A stretch of DNA of 64,000 nucleotides from Mucilaginibacter terrenus (lineage in GTDB: Bacteria > Bacteroidota > Bacteroidia > Sphingobacteriales > Sphingobacteriaceae), in contig NZ_QWDE01000002.1 in the NCBI RefSeq assembly GCF_003432065.1, forward strand, positions 682,001 through 746,000, written 5' to 3'. Below are positions 54,387 through 63,214 of the stretch, piece after piece. How positions within the stretch are numbered: the first letter of the stretch is position 1; each line of letters starts with the position of its first letter. Position numbers and translations under genes: made by a program. The notes beneath the pieces are model-generated. The model searched no databases and was not told where the DNA came from. It worked only from the letters and a program-made list of their open reading frames with translations.

Positions 54387-54521
54387 AATTGAAATTATGG
54401 CTTTTAAGTGTTGTAGAGTGTGTTTTTTACACCCGTAACATAGTGTAAATCATACACCTGATAATTGTCATTTTTTCAACATAGTTCGCCAATTATTTTA
54501 CTTTTCAAAAAATTATTTTGT

Positions 54522-54529
54522 TATATTTG
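54522..54529 (+). promoter_or_regulatory. Putative -7 promoter box for the gene at 54597
   Basis: TATATTTG (TAnnTTTG), giving a leader of about 60 nt before the ATG. Confidence 0.4.
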
Positions 54530-54596
54530 TTTTGTTGATAAACAAGTCCCCTGTTCGTCATCAATCTCTCAATCTACTTATAAAACTTTAATTGTT

Positions 54597-55034
54597 ATGT
54601 TCAGCAAACTGTATACCCTTGTTAAAAATAACGCCGGAGAGGCTGTTATTAACAACCCTGCTGTGGATGCAAAATACCATGAAGCGGTGATGAATGATGC
54701 CTCAAGTACTATTATTGAAGTGCTAAAAGGCCAGATGGAAAATGGTAAGCTTAAAGAGCTTGTAAAATACTTCCAGTTCACGGGTATTTACAACAGCCCG
54801 CTTATTAGCAGCGCCGTTAACAAGTTTGCCAATAAGCTTGATAAATTTTACCAGATTTCTCCTGCCCAGGCAATGGAGATATCTAAAGCGCTTATACCGC
54901 CGGTAATGCAGGAGATGATAAAACAATCTAAAAGCGAGCAGAACAAGGATTTTGCTTTAAGATCTATACTGACCAAATTGGGCGGCGACGTAGCAGACAT
55001 GGGCATGCTGCTGGCCCAGCTTAAGATAGCATAA
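54597..55034 (+). CDS. Conserved-looking small helical protein, unknown function
   Basis: 145 residues from the ATG at 54597 (MFSKLYTLVKNNAGEAVINN); an in-frame upstream ATG at 54465 would lie before the promoter box. No signal peptide or membrane segment, no Cys; the sequence is helical with KELVKYFQFTGIYNSPLISS and SILTKLGGDVADMGMLLAQL. I do not recognise the family. Own promoter and a good terminator (55054-55086) support a real monocistronic gene. Confidence 0.75.
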   Translation: MFSKLYTLVKNNAGEAVINNPAVDAKYHEAVMNDASSTIIEVLKGQMENGKLKELVKYFQFTGIYNSPLISSAVNKFANKLDKFYQISPAQAMEISKALIPPVMQEMIKQSKSEQNKDFALRSILTKLGGDVADMGMLLAQLKIA

Positions 55035-55053
55035 TACAAAACTAAATACTGAT

Positions 55054-55086
55054 GGCCTGCGTTGCATTGCAAAGCAGGCCTTTTTT
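55054..55086 (+). terminator. Intrinsic terminator
   Basis: GGCCTGC / GCAGGCC stem (7 bp, 13-nt loop) followed by six T. Confidence 0.8.
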
Positions 55087-55117
55087 GTGGAGCGCTTTTT
55101 CCAATTTTATATATTTG
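55084..55117 (+). promoter_or_regulatory. Promoter of prfB, overlapping the upstream terminator T tract
   Basis: TTTG (55084-55087), 22-nt spacer, TATATTTG (55110-55117). The ATG follows after only 4 nt, so the mRNA may be leaderless or nearly so. Confidence 0.5.
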
Positions 55118-55121
55118 CGGC

Positions 55122-56211
55122 ATGACTAAAGAGAACGTTCAGGATTTAAGGGACAGAGTAACGTCCCTGAGGAGGCATCTTTGACATCGATAATAAACTC
55201 GATGCAATGCAAAAAGAACAGGAGATAACCATAGGTCCAAACTTTTGGGATCATCCGAAAGAAGCCGAAAAGGTGCTGGCTTCCATAAAAGTTAAAAAAA
55301 TATGGACCGACGCTTTCCAGAAGGTAGAGTCGGTTGTTGAAGATACAGGTGTGCTTTTTGAATTCTTTCAGGCAGGCGATGCTACCGAGAAGGAAATGCA
55401 GGAGCAGTTTAACCAGGCGGTTACCGCTGTTGAGGAGCTGGAGTTTAAGAACATGCTGAGCGCCGAGGAAGACCAGCTGAATGCCGTATTGCAGATAACT
55501 GCCGGCGCGGGCGGTACCGAAAGCTGCGACTGGGCAGGTATGCTTATGCGCATGTACATTATGTGGGGCGAAAAGAACGGCTACAAGGTTACCGAGCAGG
55601 ACTACCAGCCGGGCGATGTTGCCGGTGTAAAAACCGTTACCCTGCAGCTGGAAGGCGATTTTGCGTACGGTTACCTGAAGGGGGAGAACGGTGTACACCG
55701 CCTGGTAAGGGTTTCTCCGTTTGATGCAAATGCCAAGAGGCACACTTCTTTTGCATCGGTATATGTATACCCACTGGTAGATGATACAATAGAGATAGAC
55801 ATAAACCCTGCGGATATAGAATTTGAAACCTTCCGCTCGGGTGGTGCCGGCGGGCAGAACGTAAACAAGGTAGAAACAGCCGTAAGGTTATACCACAAAC
55901 CGTCGGGCATTATCATTAAAAACCAGGAGTCGCGCTCGCAATTGCAGAACAAGGACAATGCCATCCGCCTGCTTAAATCGCAGTTATATGAAATTGAGAT
56001 GCGCAAGCGTATGGAGCTGACCAATGCCATTGAAGGTAACAAAAAGAAGATAGAGTGGGGTTCGCAGATACGCAACTATGTGCTGCACCCTTACAAGCTG
56101 GTGAAAGATTTGCGTACCGATCATGAAACCTCCAACGCGGCCGCCGTGCTGGACGGCGACCTCAACGAATTCCTGAAGGCTTACCTGATGGAGTTTGGCG
56201 GCGATAAATAA
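55122..56211 (+). CDS. prfB: Peptide chain release factor 2, with programmed +1 frameshift
   Basis: RF2 reads UGA and UAA stop codons. Codons 1-20 ([20 protein letters not shown]) end at an in-frame TGA (55182-55184); a +1 shift at CTT-TGA-C continues as [14 protein letters not shown] to give about 362 residues, the normal length. The catalytic GGQ motif is in [12 protein letters not shown] and the RF2 stop-recognition tripeptide SPF is in [12 protein letters not shown]. The shift site is autoregulatory: low RF2 favours shifting. It has its own promoter and terminator. Confidence 0.96.
55170..55185 (+). promoter_or_regulatory. prfB programmed frameshift site
   Basis: AGGAGG (internal Shine-Dalgarno-like), 3 nt, then CTTTGAC, the same spacing as the E. 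coli AGGGGG-TAT-CTTTGAC site. A small inverted repeat AGGGAC / GTCCCT (55149-55168) precedes it. Confidence 0.9.
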
Positions 56212-56228
56212 TCAACCGAAAATGCTTT

Positions 56229-56256
56229 AAGGCTGCCCGTAAGGGCAGCCTTTTTT
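56229..56256 (+). terminator. Intrinsic terminator of prfB
   Basis: AAGGCTGCCC / GGGCAGCCTT, 10-bp stem, 4-nt loop, T run. Confidence 0.85.
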
Positions 56257-56547
56257 GTTGGTGAAAAGTGCTGGAATTTAACCTGTATTTTATACTATTC
56301 AGTGCAAATAAAATTGAAAATAGCCTTTGAAAAAGCTGCGGTTTTTGAAGATTGCTGAATAAATTTTTGGCGTAAAACTGTGCCGGCGTGGTTAATTTTG
56401 CGGTTTTTACCGGAAAGATGATGTTGGGTTCAACAAGTGTTCAAATGCATCGGGCACAAAAAAAGCTGAACACTTTAGCGTTTTTGGTGGTGTTTAATCA
56501 GTGTCTATTTTATACATTAGCTTTTATAACCAGCTATACCCATCTTC
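56257..56547 (+). other. Gene-free AT-rich stretch with a possible promoter
   Basis: No ORF or stable RNA is apparent. A TTTG (56366-56369) and TAATTTTG (56393-56400) pair, 23 nt apart, could be the esterase promoter, leaving an unusually long leader of about 140 nt. Nothing else seen. Confidence 0.3.
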
Positions 56548-57459
56548 ATGAAAAGTGTTAAACTCATACTGCTTGCCATGCTATTTTCATCAGCCGTTTT
56601 AGGGCAGGAAAAGGCCATTCCGTTGTACCCCAACGGCGTGCCCAACTCCAAGCCAACGCCTGCAACCTATAAAGAAAGTATCAATGAAACCTCGTGGATA
56701 GCCAAGGTGAGCAGACCTACATTAACGGCCTATATTCCGGCCAAAGGCACCGCAAATGGCACTGCCGTTATTGTGTTTCCTGGTGGTGGGTATGCCGGCC
56801 TTGCATCGGCGCATGAAGGTGTGGCGATAGCACAGGAGTTCAATAAAATAGGCGTAACAGCTTTTGTGCTGAAGTACCGGCTGCCAAGCGATAGCATCAT
56901 GAAAGACAAGGCTATAGGGCCACTGCAAGATGCGCAGCGAGCCATTCAAATGGTTCGGCAGGATGCTGCCAAATGGGGGGTAAGTACCAATCGCATAGGT
57001 ATAATAGGCTTTTCAGCAGGAGGTCACCTGGCGTCAACCGCGGGTACACATTTCGATAAAGTGGTAATAGACAATAAGAACAACATCAGTGTCCGCCCGG
57101 ACTTTATGATGCTGATATATCCTGTTATTACCTTCGGAGAGAAGACACACGCAGGCTCTAAAGAAAACTTAATAGGTAAATCACCATCGCAGGACATGGC
57201 AGACCTGTACTCTAACGAGAAGCAGGTTACCTCAAACACACCGCCCACCTTCATCGTCCATGCAGAAGATGACGATGTAGTACCCGTAGAAAATGCGCTG
57301 ATGATGTACGAAGCGCTGGTAAAAAACAAAGTAAAAGCGGAGTTGCACATAGTGCCATCAGGCGGTCACGGTTTCGGTTTAAAGAACCCACGCAGCACAA
57401 CCAACTGGTTTGATTGGGCTAAGATCTGGATGAATGATAACGGTTGGTTGAAGCCCTGA
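56548..57459 (+). CDS. Secreted alpha/beta-hydrolase (BD-FAE / acetylesterase-like)
   Basis: 303 residues; signal peptide (MLFSSAVLGQ). VIVFPGGGYAGLASAHEG forms the oxyanion hole, GIIGFSAGGHLAS the nucleophile elbow (Ser in GFSAGG), HAEDDDVVPVENA the acid, and PSGGHGFGLKNPR the His. This is the family of Bacteroidota carbohydrate deacetylases/feruloyl-type esterases; true substrate unknown. Not linked to a PUL here. Convergent with the SirB1-like gene one base away. Confidence 0.87.
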   Translation: MKSVKLILLAMLFSSAVLGQEKAIPLYPNGVPNSKPTPATYKESINETSWIAKVSRPTLTAYIPAKGTANGTAVIVFPGGGYAGLASAHEGVAIAQEFNKIGVTAFVLKYRLPSDSIMKDKAIGPLQDAQRAIQMVRQDAAKWGVSTNRIGIIGFSAGGHLASTAGTHFDKVVIDNKNNISVRPDFMMLIYPVITFGEKTHAGSKENLIGKSPSQDMADLYSNEKQVTSNTPPTFIVHAEDDDVVPVENALMMYEALVKNKVKAELHIVPSGGHGFGLKNPRSTTNWFDWAKIWMNDNGWLKP

Positions 57460-57460
57460 T

Positions 57461-58330
57461 TTAGGGAGTAAGCGGATCAAGTATATTAAGTAACTCCTGC
57501 AACTCATCAACCTTTTCCGATGCGCCTGCATGCTCGTATGCGCTGATTAGGTTACGAATAACACGTTTTATTATATCAGTATTCGAGCATGGCTCGTAAA
57601 ACTGCCTGTCAAATTTCAGGTTAAGCTGCTTTAGGAACATGTCTACATCCCTGCGGCCGAATATGAAACCCTTATTGAACGCATTAATGTAGAACAATAT
57701 ACCGCCCTCAAAGTCGGATTCGCGGCTTTCATCCATATAAGCCAGTATAAAGTGCTGGGGCAGGTTAACACCGTATACAGGGATATCCAGCTTTTGGGCA
57801 ATAATGGAGTAAATGATTGCCAATGAGATCTGGTTACCCTTTTTACTTTCCAGTACCTGGTTAATATAGCTATTCTGAGGATCGCGGTGGTTGCTGGTGT
57901 TACCGCTAAAACCATGGATGCTATAAAAAACATGGTTCATGAGCTTTATCTGCTCCACCGGGCTGCCTTCATTGTTCATTTGCAGCCATATATCACGCTT
58001 TATCGCTTCAATTTGGTTTATAACCTTTTGCTCATCAAGATCGGGGTATTGGTAGCGGTTAACAATAAGTATACCCTGCAGCAGGTCGAACGCGCCCCCC
58101 TGGTACCACAACTGTAAGTCGTTTTTTACCGTACCGAATTGTATTTCATGCACCAGGTTTGCTATTCGTTCTTGTTGTATAGGGTCAAAGGCTTGTTCCC
58201 AGGCGCTCTCCAGGTACTCTATAGCTTCTGCACCATAGGAAAGCAGCTTTTGATGCACATGACCAAAAATTTCTGCATCCGGATCGTCCAGTAAACGTAT
58301 AAGGGAATTTACTTCTGTTGGATTGATCAT
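57461..58330 (-). CDS. SirB1/transglutaminase-like family protein
   Basis: 289 residues: an N-terminal helical region (LLDDPDAEIFGHVHQKL), then the transglutaminase-like core with NQVLESKKGNQISLAIIYSI and LDIPVYGVNLPQHFILAY. The catalytic Cys of true transglutaminases is not seen, which is the rule for SirB1 proteins, so enzymatic activity is doubtful. The C-terminus has TPR-like NLISAYEHAGASEKVDEL. Divergent from the methyltransferase gene (52-bp gap). Confidence 0.83.
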   Translation of the reverse strand: MINPTEVNSLIRLLDDPDAEIFGHVHQKLLSYGAEAIEYLESAWEQAFDPIQQERIANLVHEIQFGTVKNDLQLWYQGGAFDLLQGILIVNRYQYPDLDEQKVINQIEAIKRDIWLQMNNEGSPVEQIKLMNHVFYSIHGFSGNTSNHRDPQNSYINQVLESKKGNQISLAIIYSIIAQKLDIPVYGVNLPQHFILAYMDESRESDFEGGILFYINAFNKGFIFGRRDVDMFLKQLNLKFDRQFYEPCSNTDIIKRVIRNLISAYEHAGASEKVDELQELLNILDPLTP

Positions 58331-58382
58331 ATCTCTATCTGCTAAAATAATAAAGTTTGTATACTTTTACAGCATTATACTG

Positions 58383-59171
58383 ATGTCTAAACTAACGTTC
58401 ACCAAGGATTTTCTGTTGCACAGGCTAACGTCAAAAAACCGTCATGGTTTGCACTCGCCATTCGTTTACAAACTGGTAGATGAAGTAATTTACGATTTAA
58501 AGCCTAAAGCTGCTTACGATAAAATAGAACAGGAACGCGATCAATTACTGGTTGATGATCGCTATATCAACGTAACCGACCTTGGTGCAGGTTCGCGCGT
58601 TAACAAAAGCAATCGCAAAAAAATTAGCGATATAACAATTAACGCGCTTAAACCACCAAAACTTGCACAGCTGCTTTACCGCATAGCTGCCTTTGTAAAG
58701 CCGCGCAATATTGTAGAACTGGGCACCTGCCTTGGCATAACATCGCTTTATCTGCACGAGGCGGCTCCGGAAGCGAAAGTATTCACGCTTGAAGGTTGCC
58801 CTCAAACCGCTGGTGTAGCTAAAGAAGTTTTCGAACGAGCCGGCGTGAACGACATCGAGTTGGTAACAGGCAACTTTGACGATACACTTGATAGCGTTTT
58901 AAGCAAACAAGAACAGCTTGACCTGGTATACATAGACGGTAACCACACTAAAGCGGCCACTTTAAACTACTTTAACCAATGCTTGCCCCGCGTACATGAA
59001 AATACGCTGCTAATATTTGACGACATCTATTGGAGCGACGGGATGAAGGAAGCTTGGGCGGAGATAAAGGCGCATCCCCGAGTGATGATCACCGTTGATC
59101 TTTTCTGGATAGGGCTGGTGTTCTTTAAAAAAGACCGAGCTCAAAAGGAGCATTTCAAAATCAGATTTTAA
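58383..59171 (+). CDS. Class I SAM-dependent methyltransferase
   Basis: 262 residues from the ATG at 58383 (MSKLTFTKDFLLHRLTSKN). SAM-binding motif I is NIVELGTCLGITSLYLHEAA, then VFTLEGCPQTAGVAKEVF, and LDLVYIDGNHTKAAT followed by LLIFDDIYWSDGMKEAW resembles O-methyltransferases of the YrrM group. Substrate unknown. An in-frame upstream TTG would overlap the divergent SirB1 gene. Confidence 0.82.
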   Translation: MSKLTFTKDFLLHRLTSKNRHGLHSPFVYKLVDEVIYDLKPKAAYDKIEQERDQLLVDDRYINVTDLGAGSRVNKSNRKKISDITINALKPPKLAQLLYRIAAFVKPRNIVELGTCLGITSLYLHEAAPEAKVFTLEGCPQTAGVAKEVFERAGVNDIELVTGNFDDTLDSVLSKQEQLDLVYIDGNHTKAATLNYFNQCLPRVHENTLLIFDDIYWSDGMKEAWAEIKAHPRVMITVDLFWIGLVFFKKDRAQKEHFKIRF

Positions 59172-59191
59172 AAGCGTTTTGTAAGGCAAGG

Positions 59192-59409
59192 TGTCCCGCT
59201 TTATGAGTGGGACAGGTGGGACACTTTGGGACACATCATTGTTGACTATCAACTATTTACAATGTTTTATTTTCGAAAGCGGGACAGTTGTAAAACTTTA
59301 TCTGACCTTAGTTAAGTATCTTACATTCAATATTATAAAGACAGAATCAGCCTTTTTCTGATCAGCCATTGGGACACCCAAAACGAGACAATGTGGGACA
59401 CCTAAAACG
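59192..59409. repeat. Cluster of GGGACA motifs between two convergent genes
   Basis: GGGACA at 59209, 59218, 59228, 59281, 59371 and 59395, plus its complement TGTCCC at 59192. GGGACACC(C/T)AAAACG occurs twice (59371-59385 and 59395-59409). The right-hand copy overlaps the stop of the outer-membrane gene. Confidence 0.65.
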
Positions 59410-60538
59410 CTTCTCCCAAGCCAACATAAAAACCGCTTTGCCTGCTCTCGCCGGCGCGTTTTTCGCCAACTCCGTAATCAACACGGATGCTCAAGCCTTT
59501 TTCGGTATCGAAGAAATAGCGTAGACCTCCGCCGTAATTGGGTTTAAATTCGTCGAAACTGAAGGTCTTGTTGAACACCTGGCCGGTGCCTGCAAAGCCA
59601 ACAATCCCAAATCGGTCGCTAAGTCGGTAACGCAGTTCTGTTTGGGCAGCCAGCAGGTTACGATCCCGAAAACGTCCGTTGTAATATCCACGCATCATTT
59701 CATCACTTCCCAAAGCGGGCAATAAGTAAAAAGGAGATTGCGCCCCGGTCGTGCTTTGTTCCTGCACATCAAAGCCAAGTACAAATCTTTTGCTTAGCTT
59801 GAAAAATTGGGCATACTCGAAATTGAATAACCCGCCGTTATAGCTGCTGTTGCTGCCTGTACCTTTTCTAAAATCAAAATAGCTGGTTATTATGGCTCCC
59901 TTGGTGGTGTAAGTATTGTTATTCCGTCCGTCATAAACAAAGCTTGGCCCCAGGTAAAGCGTTGTACCGCCGTGCCGCCCTTCAATAGTAGGGTCGGTCT
60001 CAAAAATTCCGGCATTATCAACATCATTAAAGCGATAGTCTAAAGCTCCGCCTACAATGCCTATGTAAACGTTTGTTCCTATGCTTTTTTCAGCAGTAAA
60101 AGCAAAGCGGAAGCGTTTCTGCCCCAGCCTGTCAGCATTGGCTTTTCCTGTGTTATTGCCGATGCCATAAAAATCAAAAGGAAAGTTAATGTAACCCACA
60201 GCGGCAGTAATATGGTATTTGTTGCCGGGCAGCCAATAGTTGGTGCTGAGGTTTATGCGGCTTTGTCCCTTGCTGGTTAGCGTGCCGTAGGCAAAGATGT
60301 TAGATACGCGGGTGAATGCGTTAATAGTATCGGTATAAAAAGAATACAGCGCAGATCCGCCAAGTTCAAGGCCTGTTTCCGGTGCCGAACTGATAACCGG
60401 CAGTAACACAAAACTGGGCTTTTTTGTACTGTCCTTCTCAAAGTACATACGGTAAATAACTTTTTTAATACTCTTAATCTGAGAAAAGGCAGGTATAACG
60501 CCCAAGGCAAGAAGTACTGTAACGACAAATTTTTTCAT
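59402..60538 (-). CDS. Omp85/BamA-TamA-type outer-membrane barrel protein
   Basis: 378 residues, signal peptide (VIPAFSQ), no POTRA domain visible. The barrel contains alternating aromatic strands and the Omp85 loop motif MMRGYYNGRFRDRN (the RGY...RxRD pattern) near residue 280, and ends GFYVGLGEAF, a typical outer-membrane C-terminus ending in Phe. Without POTRA domains an export or phospholipase-accessory role, rather than general assembly, is likely. Function unknown. Confidence 0.83.
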   Translation of the reverse strand: MKKFVVTVLLALGVIPAFSQIKSIKKVIYRMYFEKDSTKKPSFVLLPVISSAPETGLELGGSALYSFYTDTINAFTRVSNIFAYGTLTSKGQSRINLSTNYWLPGNKYHITAAVGYINFPFDFYGIGNNTGKANADRLGQKRFRFAFTAEKSIGTNVYIGIVGGALDYRFNDVDNAGIFETDPTIEGRHGGTTLYLGPSFVYDGRNNNTYTTKGAIITSYFDFRKGTGSNSSYNGGLFNFEYAQFFKLSKRFVLGFDVQEQSTTGAQSPFYLLPALGSDEMMRGYYNGRFRDRNLLAAQTELRYRLSDRFGIVGFAGTGQVFNKTFSFDEFKPNYGGGLRYFFDTEKGLSIRVDYGVGEKRAGESRQSGFYVGLGEAF

Positions 60539-60619
60539 ACGATAAGGCGGCTAAGATAGCTTGAAAACCGCCGTTACGTTCAAATTGGAATTTAAAAATA
60601 TTGGTGTGCTCAAAATGCC

Positions 60620-60627
60620 TACTTTTG
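60620..60627 (+). promoter_or_regulatory. Putative -7 promoter box for the DHS-like gene
   Basis: TACTTTTG (TAnnTTTG), 23 nt before the ATG at 60651. Confidence 0.4.
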
Positions 60628-60650
60628 CAAAATAATTAAGAATTAAGAAG

Positions 60651-61631
60651 ATGAGTACAGAAAGAGGCCCTATATCTGAGTTTATTGAGAAAAATTACCT
60701 GCACTTTAATGCTGCTGCTTTAATGGATGCGGCCAAAGGATACGAAACCCACCTGCTGGAAGGCGGTAAAATGCTGCTTAGCCTGGCCGGTGCTATGAGT
60801 ACTGCCGAGTTGGGCATCTCGCTTGCCGAGATGATCCGTCAGGGTAAGATAGATATTATTTCATGCACAGGTGCTAACCTCGAAGAAGACATCATGAATC
60901 TGGTTGCTCACTCGCACTACAAACGTGTGCCAAACTATCGCGACCTGAGCCCGCAGGACGAGTGGGACCTTTTAGAGAACCACTACAATCGTGTTACCGA
61001 TACTTGTATACCGGAAGAAGAAGCTTTCCGCCGTTTGCAAAAACATATTCATAAGATATGGAAGGATGCTGATGACGCAGGTGAGCGCTACTTTCCGCAT
61101 GAGTTTATGTATAAGATATTGCTTAGCGGAGAGCTGGAGCAATATTACGAGATAGATCCTAAGAACTCATGGATGCTGGCAGCTGCCGAGCGCAACCTGC
61201 CAATAGTAGTACCCGGATGGGAAGACTCTACTATGGGTAATATATTTGCATCGTACGTTATAAAAGGCCAGATGAAAGCCAGCACCATGAAGAGCGGTAT
61301 AGAGTACATGGCATGGCTTGCTGATTGGTACGTTAAAAATTCGGACGGTAAAGGTCTTGGCTTTTTCCAGATAGGTGGCGGTATTGCCGGAGATTTCCCA
61401 ATTTGTGTTGTGCCTATGCTTTACCAGGATATGGAGATGGAGAACATTCCGTTCTGGAGTTACTTCTGCCAAATTTCAGATTCCACAACCTCATACGGCT
61501 CATACTCAGGTGCAGTACCAAACGAAAAGATTACCTGGGGCAAACTCGACATCAATACCCCTAAATTTATCGTAGAAAGCGATGCGACAATTGTTGCACC
61601 ACTCATTTTTGCGTGGATATTAAAACAATAA
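60651..61631 (+). CDS. Deoxyhypusine synthase-like protein lacking the catalytic lysine
   Basis: 326 residues of the deoxyhypusine synthase fold: MLLSLAGAMSTAELGISLAE, IISCTGANLEEDIMNLVAHS, IVVPGWEDSTMGNIFASYVI, FFQIGGGIAGDFPICVVPML and AVPNEKITWGKLDINTP. In eukaryal DHS the block GGGVVKHH carries the lysine that binds the aminobutyl group; here it reads GGGIAGDF, so that lysine is missing, and NAD-binding Asp residues also differ. Bacteria lack eIF5A, so a different reaction, perhaps on polyamines, is likely (inference). Confidence 0.85.
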   Translation: MSTERGPISEFIEKNYLHFNAAALMDAAKGYETHLLEGGKMLLSLAGAMSTAELGISLAEMIRQGKIDIISCTGANLEEDIMNLVAHSHYKRVPNYRDLSPQDEWDLLENHYNRVTDTCIPEEEAFRRLQKHIHKIWKDADDAGERYFPHEFMYKILLSGELEQYYEIDPKNSWMLAAAERNLPIVVPGWEDSTMGNIFASYVIKGQMKASTMKSGIEYMAWLADWYVKNSDGKGLGFFQIGGGIAGDFPICVVPMLYQDMEMENIPFWSYFCQISDSTTSYGSYSGAVPNEKITWGKLDINTPKFIVESDATIVAPLIFAWILKQ

Positions 61632-61689
61632 CGATTTTTTTGAAAAAATCAAAAAATCTGAAGTTTTCTTTTAACGATAAATTTCTTTC

Positions 61690-61727
61690 AAAAACCCCCT
61701 TTACGATATGTTTAGAGGGGTTTTTTG
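61690..61727 (+). terminator. Intrinsic terminator of the DHS-like gene
   Basis: AAAAACCCC / GGGGTTTTT stem (9 bp) with an 18-nt loop and T run. Confidence 0.7.
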
Positions 61728-61769
61728 ATTTGTTTAGAACGATTATAAATTAGAGTTTAGTGTCACTAA

Positions 61770-61803
61770 TTTGTCAGTCGTACTGTAATAAATCATACTT
61801 TTG
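61770..61803 (+). promoter_or_regulatory. Promoter of the alternative complex III operon
   Basis: TTTG (61770-61773), 22-nt spacer, TACTTTTG (61796-61803). Leader of about 75 nt to the ActA ATG at 61886. Confidence 0.55.
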
Positions 61804-61885
61804 TGGCTGAAAAATTGGGTAAAACATACATCTTTACGTCCGTTTCACACATTAATAATATAATTATTTAGCATAAATACACTTT

Positions 61886-63163
61886 ATGAGAAATATCTCA
61901 TTGATCTTTAAACAATTCTCAAAATCGCTTTTACTGGTTGCCGGTTTGGCTATTTGCAGCCTAAGCGCAAATGCCCAGGCAGATGCAGCAAAAGGAGAAG
62001 CAATTTTTAAATCTAAATGTACCGCCTGTCACAAGATCGAGACCAGGATGACCGGCCCGGCACTTGGTCCGCAGGTTACCCAGGAAACGGACGACAAGTA
62101 CCTTACTAAATGGATCCAGAACAATCAGGCGCTTATTGCGGCTAAAAATCCAAAGGCACTGAAGATCTACAACGAGTACAACCAGGCCAACATGACGGTT
62201 TTTGCCGAGCTGAGCGATGCTGATGTTGCTAATGTGCTTACCTATGTACGCGGTGAATGGAAGAAAATGCAGGACAAGCCTGCTGCCGGCCAGGCTGGTT
62301 CTACAGGTGCTGCAGCAGAAAGCGGCCCAAGCTCGTTATTAATATGGGGACTGATTGGCGTAATCGTTATTGCCTTCATCGTTATACTTGTATTAAACAA
62401 GGTAATTGCCACACTGGAGCGCTTATTGCTTAAAAGAGGTGGTTTAGCGCTTGAAGACGAAGAGGTTACTGAAGTTGAAGCTGTAAAAGCTGACAGGCTT
62501 GCAGACGTAAAACGTGCTCTCAAAAACAAGAAACTGGTATTCTTTATAGTGCTATGTGGTGTTATTGGCTTAGGCAGCTGGAGCTGGGTTACTATGTGGA
62601 ATACCAACGTTCACCAGGGTTACCAACCAGTACAGCCTATCAAGTACTCTCACAAACTGCACGCAGGTATCATGAAAATTGAGTGCCAGTACTGCCACAC
62701 CGGTGCATTTAAATCAAAGAACGCAGCTATCCCATCGCTTAATGTTTGTATGAACTGCCACAAGGTGGTTAAAACAGAGTCTCCGGAGATACATAAGATT
62801 TATGATGCTTTAGGTTACAATCCTGAGACACAGAAATACGACAGCACTAAGGCTCGGCCTATCCAGTGGGTGCGTATACACAACCTGCCAGATCTGGCTT
62901 ACTTTAACCACTCACAACACGTTAAAGTTGGTGCAATAAAATGCCAGACTTGCCACGGCCAGGTGCAGAACATGCAGGAAGTTTACCAGTACTCGCCACT
63001 TACAATGAAATGGTGTATACAGTGCCACAAACGCACCGAGATCAACTCTAAAGGCAGCGCTTACTACGACAAAATACTTGCTGCTCACGATAAGATCAAG
63101 AAAGGCGAGAAAGTAACCCCTGCAATGCTGGGTGGCCTTGAATGCGCTAAGTGCCACTATTAA
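61886..63163 (+). CDS. actA: Alternative complex III subunit ActA fused to an N-terminal monohaem cytochrome c
   Basis: 425 residues, signal peptide (ANAQ). An N-terminal cytochrome c domain holds CTACH (Cys45-His49) and Met-containing NMTVFAELSD; two membrane helices follow at about 148-172 and 215-237; the C-terminal part carries five more CxxCH motifs (CQYCH, CMNCH, CQTCH, CIQCH, CAKCH), the pentahaem ActA pattern. Six haems in all. ACIII is a quinol:cytochrome c/HiPIP oxidoreductase replacing bc1. ActB follows 51 nt downstream. Confidence 0.92.
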   Translation: MRNISLIFKQFSKSLLLVAGLAICSLSANAQADAAKGEAIFKSKCTACHKIETRMTGPALGPQVTQETDDKYLTKWIQNNQALIAAKNPKALKIYNEYNQANMTVFAELSDADVANVLTYVRGEWKKMQDKPAAGQAGSTGAAAESGPSSLLIWGLIGVIVIAFIVILVLNKVIATLERLLLKRGGLALEDEEVTEVEAVKADRLADVKRALKNKKLVFFIVLCGVIGLGSWSWVTMWNTNVHQGYQPVQPIKYSHKLHAGIMKIECQYCHTGAFKSKNAAIPSLNVCMNCHKVVKTESPEIHKIYDALGYNPETQKYDSTKARPIQWVRIHNLPDLAYFNHSQHVKVGAIKCQTCHGQVQNMQEVYQYSPLTMKWCIQCHKRTEINSKGSAYYDKILAAHDKIKKGEKVTPAMLGGLECAKCHY

Positions 63164-63214
63164 TAACAAGATCACAACACAAGAGAACTTAACATTACAG
63201 TTTATATAGCTTAA

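Noticed and set aside
55122..55206. Frameshifted prfB pseudogene
   Set aside because: The in-frame TGA is in the canonical AGGAGG-N3-CTTTGAC context and the downstream frame is intact; this is the programmed RF2 shift.
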